In this document: positions 62,278-64,000 of the stretch, piece after piece | How the letters are laid out: the number at the start of each line of letters is the position of its first letter | Numbering within the stretch: the first letter of the stretch is position 1 | From: Erythrobacter cryptus DSM 12079 | GTDB lineage: Bacteria > Pseudomonadota > Alphaproteobacteria > Sphingomonadales > Sphingomonadaceae | Assembly (NCBI RefSeq): GCF_000422985.1 | Contig: NZ_AUHC01000002.1 | Coordinates: 310,001 to 374,000 of the forward strand | DNA length: 64,000 nucleotides | Direction of reading: 5' to 3' | Notes under the pieces: generated by a model | Told to the model about the DNA's origin: nothing | Databases searched by the model: none | The model's input: only the letters and a program-made list of their open reading frames with translations | Position numbers and translations under genes: made by a program

Positions 62278-64000
62278 ATGCTGCGCCAGTACGAACTCGT
62301 CGAGAAGGTCCTCGATTACGACCCCAACGCCGACGAGGCGATGCTCAACCGTGCCTATGTCTACACCGTGCAGAAGCACGGCAGCCAGAAGCGCGCCAGC
62401 GGTGATCCCTATTTCAGCCACCCGATCGAAGTCGCCGGGTTGATGACCGATCTCAAGCTCGATCAGGCCACCATCATCACCGCGCTGCTGCACGACACGG
62501 TTGAGGACACGCTTGCCACGATCGAGGATATCGAGGCCCATTTCGGCCCCGAGGTCGCCCGCCTGGTCGATGGCGTGACCAAGCTCTCCAAGATCGAGAC
62601 CATGGCCGAGACCGAGCGCGCGGCGGAAAACCTGCGCAAGTTCCTGCTGGCGATGTCGGAAGATATCCGCGTGCTGCTGGTCAAGCTTGCTGATCGCCTC
62701 CACAACATGCGCACCCTGCACTTCATCAAGTCGCCCGAGAAGCGCCAGCGCATCGCCCGCGAGACGATGGATATCTACGCCCCGCTGGCCGAGCGGGTGG
62801 GGATGTATGAATACATGCGCGAGATGCAGGCGCTGGCCTTTCGCGAGCTTGAGCCTGAGGCCTATGCCACCATCACCGGCCGGCTCGAGCAATTGCGCTC
62901 GCAGGATGGCGGGCAGGTCGATGCGATTGCGCTCAAGATCAAGCAGCGCCTTGCCGAGGCCGGGCTCAAGGTCGAGGTCTCGGGCCGCGAGAAGCACCCC
63001 TATTCGATCTGGCGCAAGATGGCCGAACGCCATGTCAGCTTCGAGCAGGTGACCGACATCATGGCCTTCCGGGTGATCACCGAGACCGAGGAGGATTGCT
63101 ACCGTGCGCTCGGCATCCTGCACACCACCTGGCAATTCCTGCCGGGCAAGTTCAAGGACTATATCTCGACGCCGAAATCGAACGGCTACCGCTCATTGCA
63201 CACCGCGCTGATGTATGAAAACTCGATGCGCGTCGAAGTGCAGATCCGCACCCGCGAAATGCACCGCATCAACGAGTTCGGCCTTGCCGCGCACTGGGCC
63301 TACAAGCAGGGTGACAGGCCCGATGGCCAGGTCGGCTGGCTGCGCGACCTCATCGAGATCGTCGATGCCAGCCACGATGCCGAGGAACTGCTCGAGCACA
63401 CCCGCATGGCGATCTACCAGGATCGCATCTTCGCCTTCACCCCTAAGGGCGCGCTGTTCCAGCTGCCCAAGGGGGCGACCGCAGTGGACTTTGCCTTTGC
63501 GGTGCACACCAATCTCGGCCTCCAGACCGCAGGGGTGAAGATCAACGGGCGCCACGTGCCGCTGCGCACCCCGTTGGCCAATGGCGATGTGGTCGAGATC
63601 ATCAAGAACCCCCACGCCAGCCCGCAATTGTCGTGGCTGGGCTTTGTCGTCACCGGCAAGGCGCGCGCGGCGATCCGCCGGGCGGTGCGGATGAAGGAGC
63701 GCGCCGAGGTCGCCGCGATCGGGGCCAAGCTGTTCGACGAAATCGCCGCGCGCGTGCCCGCGCGCATCGGCAAGAAGGCGATCCGCGCGGCGCTCGGGCG
63801 GCTCGGGATGGAGGAGCCCGATGATCTCATGTATGCGATCGGCGCGGCCAAGATCACCGACCGCGAGGTGATGGAGGCGCTGGTGCCGGGCTGCACCGCC
63901 GGGGCCGAGGCCGAAGCGGACTGGACGAGGCGCGAGCGCGCGATCTCGATCCGCGGGCTGACCCCCGGGGTGGCCTTCGAACTTGCCCCCTGCTGCCACC
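62278..64000 (+). CDS. RelA/SpoT bifunctional (p)ppGpp synthase/hydrolase (5' part)
   Basis: At least 574 residues, continuing beyond the window. The HD hydrolase domain (about 25-180) has HPIEVAGLMTDL, LLHDTVEDT (His-Asp at about 72-73) and KLADRLHNMRTL. The synthetase domain (about 240-350) has REKHPYSIWRKM, ISTPKSNGYRSLHTAL and VEVQIRTREMHRINEFGLAAHW (as separate blocks). A TGS domain with FTPKGALFQLPKGATAVDFAF follows. It therefore both makes and degrades the alarmone, the single long Rsh typical of alphaproteobacteria. The last residues seen, APCCH, belong to the zinc-finger region. Confidence 0.95.
   Translation, partial: MLRQYELVEKVLDYDPNADEAMLNRAYVYTVQKHGSQKRASGDPYFSHPIEVAGLMTDLKLDQATIITALLHDTVEDTLATIEDIEAHFGPEVARLVDGVTKLSKIETMAETERAAENLRKFLLAMSEDIRVLLVKLADRLHNMRTLHFIKSPEKRQRIARETMDIYAPLAERVGMYEYMREMQALAFRELEPEAYATITGRLEQLRSQDGGQVDAIALKIKQRLAEAGLKVEVSGREKHPYSIWRKMAERHVSFEQVTDIMAFRVITETEEDCYRALGILHTTWQFLPGKFKDYISTPKSNGYRSLHTALMYENSMRVEVQIRTREMHRINEFGLAAHWAYKQGDRPDGQVGWLRDLIEIVDASHDAEELLEHTRMAIYQDRIFAFTPKGALFQLPKGATAVDFAFAVHTNLGLQTAGVKINGRHVPLRTPLANGDVVEIIKNPHASPQLSWLGFVVTGKARAAIRRAVRMKERAEVAAIGAKLFDEIAARVPARIGKKAIRAALGRLGMEEPDDLMYAIGAAKITDREVMEALVPGCTAGAEAEADWTRRERAISIRGLTPGVAFELAPCCH

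Overview
This is a gene-dense, high-GC chromosomal segment of an alphaproteobacterium. It is most likely Sphingomonadales, probably Erythrobacteraceae. The case rests on a crtY-crtI-crtB carotenoid cluster, an alpha-type SspB, a TorF-like porin, a TonB-receptor tail, tight hisBHAFE and ybgC-tolQRAB-pal operons, and CcdB-free, phage-free housekeeping content. I saw no tRNA, rRNA, CRISPR array, insertion sequence or prophage. The long second-frame reading frames are what this base composition produces opposite real genes.

Layout. 1-4.6 kb: end of an outer-membrane receptor, a periplasmic Ntn-hydrolase acylase, a porin and a short-chain dehydrogenase. 4.65-7.75 kb: a phosphate-scavenging unit (four-repeat Pho box, beta-propeller phytase, Tat-exported PhoX phosphatase, a small membrane protein). 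7.8-12 kb: Dps, 6-phosphogluconolactonase, NUDIX, DNA polymerase IV, Bcr/CflA exporter. 12-16 kb: a two-subunit biotin-dependent acyl-CoA carboxylase and an NTF2-like protein. 16.1-20.5 kb: the crtY-crtI-LOG-crtB operon, divergent from a MipA/OmpV porin. 21.7-26 kb: DUF2059 protein, exported amidohydrolase, TPP riboswitch and thiC. 26-34 kb: HPF, a photolyase-like FAD protein with an unusual domain order, a lipoprotein, GFA, S41 protease, PEBP, SWIB, DoxX, cupin and M19 dipeptidase. 34-43.7 kb: dapD, then an acyl-CoA catabolic island (phosphotransferase, alcohol dehydrogenase, three acyl-CoA dehydrogenases, SDR, MFS transporter). 43.7-44.7 kb: a candidate structured small RNA facing a Crp/Fnr regulator, with a CRP-type site between them. 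44.8-46.4 kb: gmk and sspB. 46.6-50.3 kb: his operon plus HIT protein. 50.4-55 kb: tol-pal. 55.2-59.7 kb: J-domain protein, a twice-frameshifted amidohydrolase, an SDR without the usual catalytic Tyr/Lys, and a DASS transporter. 59.9-64 kb: infC with a non-canonical start, pdeM, hemF and the 5' part of a RelA/SpoT homologue.

The most interesting signals are regulatory. (1) A roughly 130-nt minus-strand RNA candidate at 43759-43889 has stacked hairpins, an anti-Shine-Dalgarno loop, an intrinsic terminator and a CRP-type site centred near -41, shared with a divergent crp-family gene. (2) An 11-bp-periodic Pho box lies upstream of the phytase and phoX. (3) infC apparently starts at AUA behind a perfectly spaced AGGAG. 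(4) A TPP riboswitch has a visible Shine-Dalgarno-sequestering hairpin. (5) Several perfect dyads lie in divergent control regions. No single protein system here looks wholly new. The kinase plus acyl-CoA dehydrogenase island and the permuted photolyase-like protein are the best protein-level candidates.
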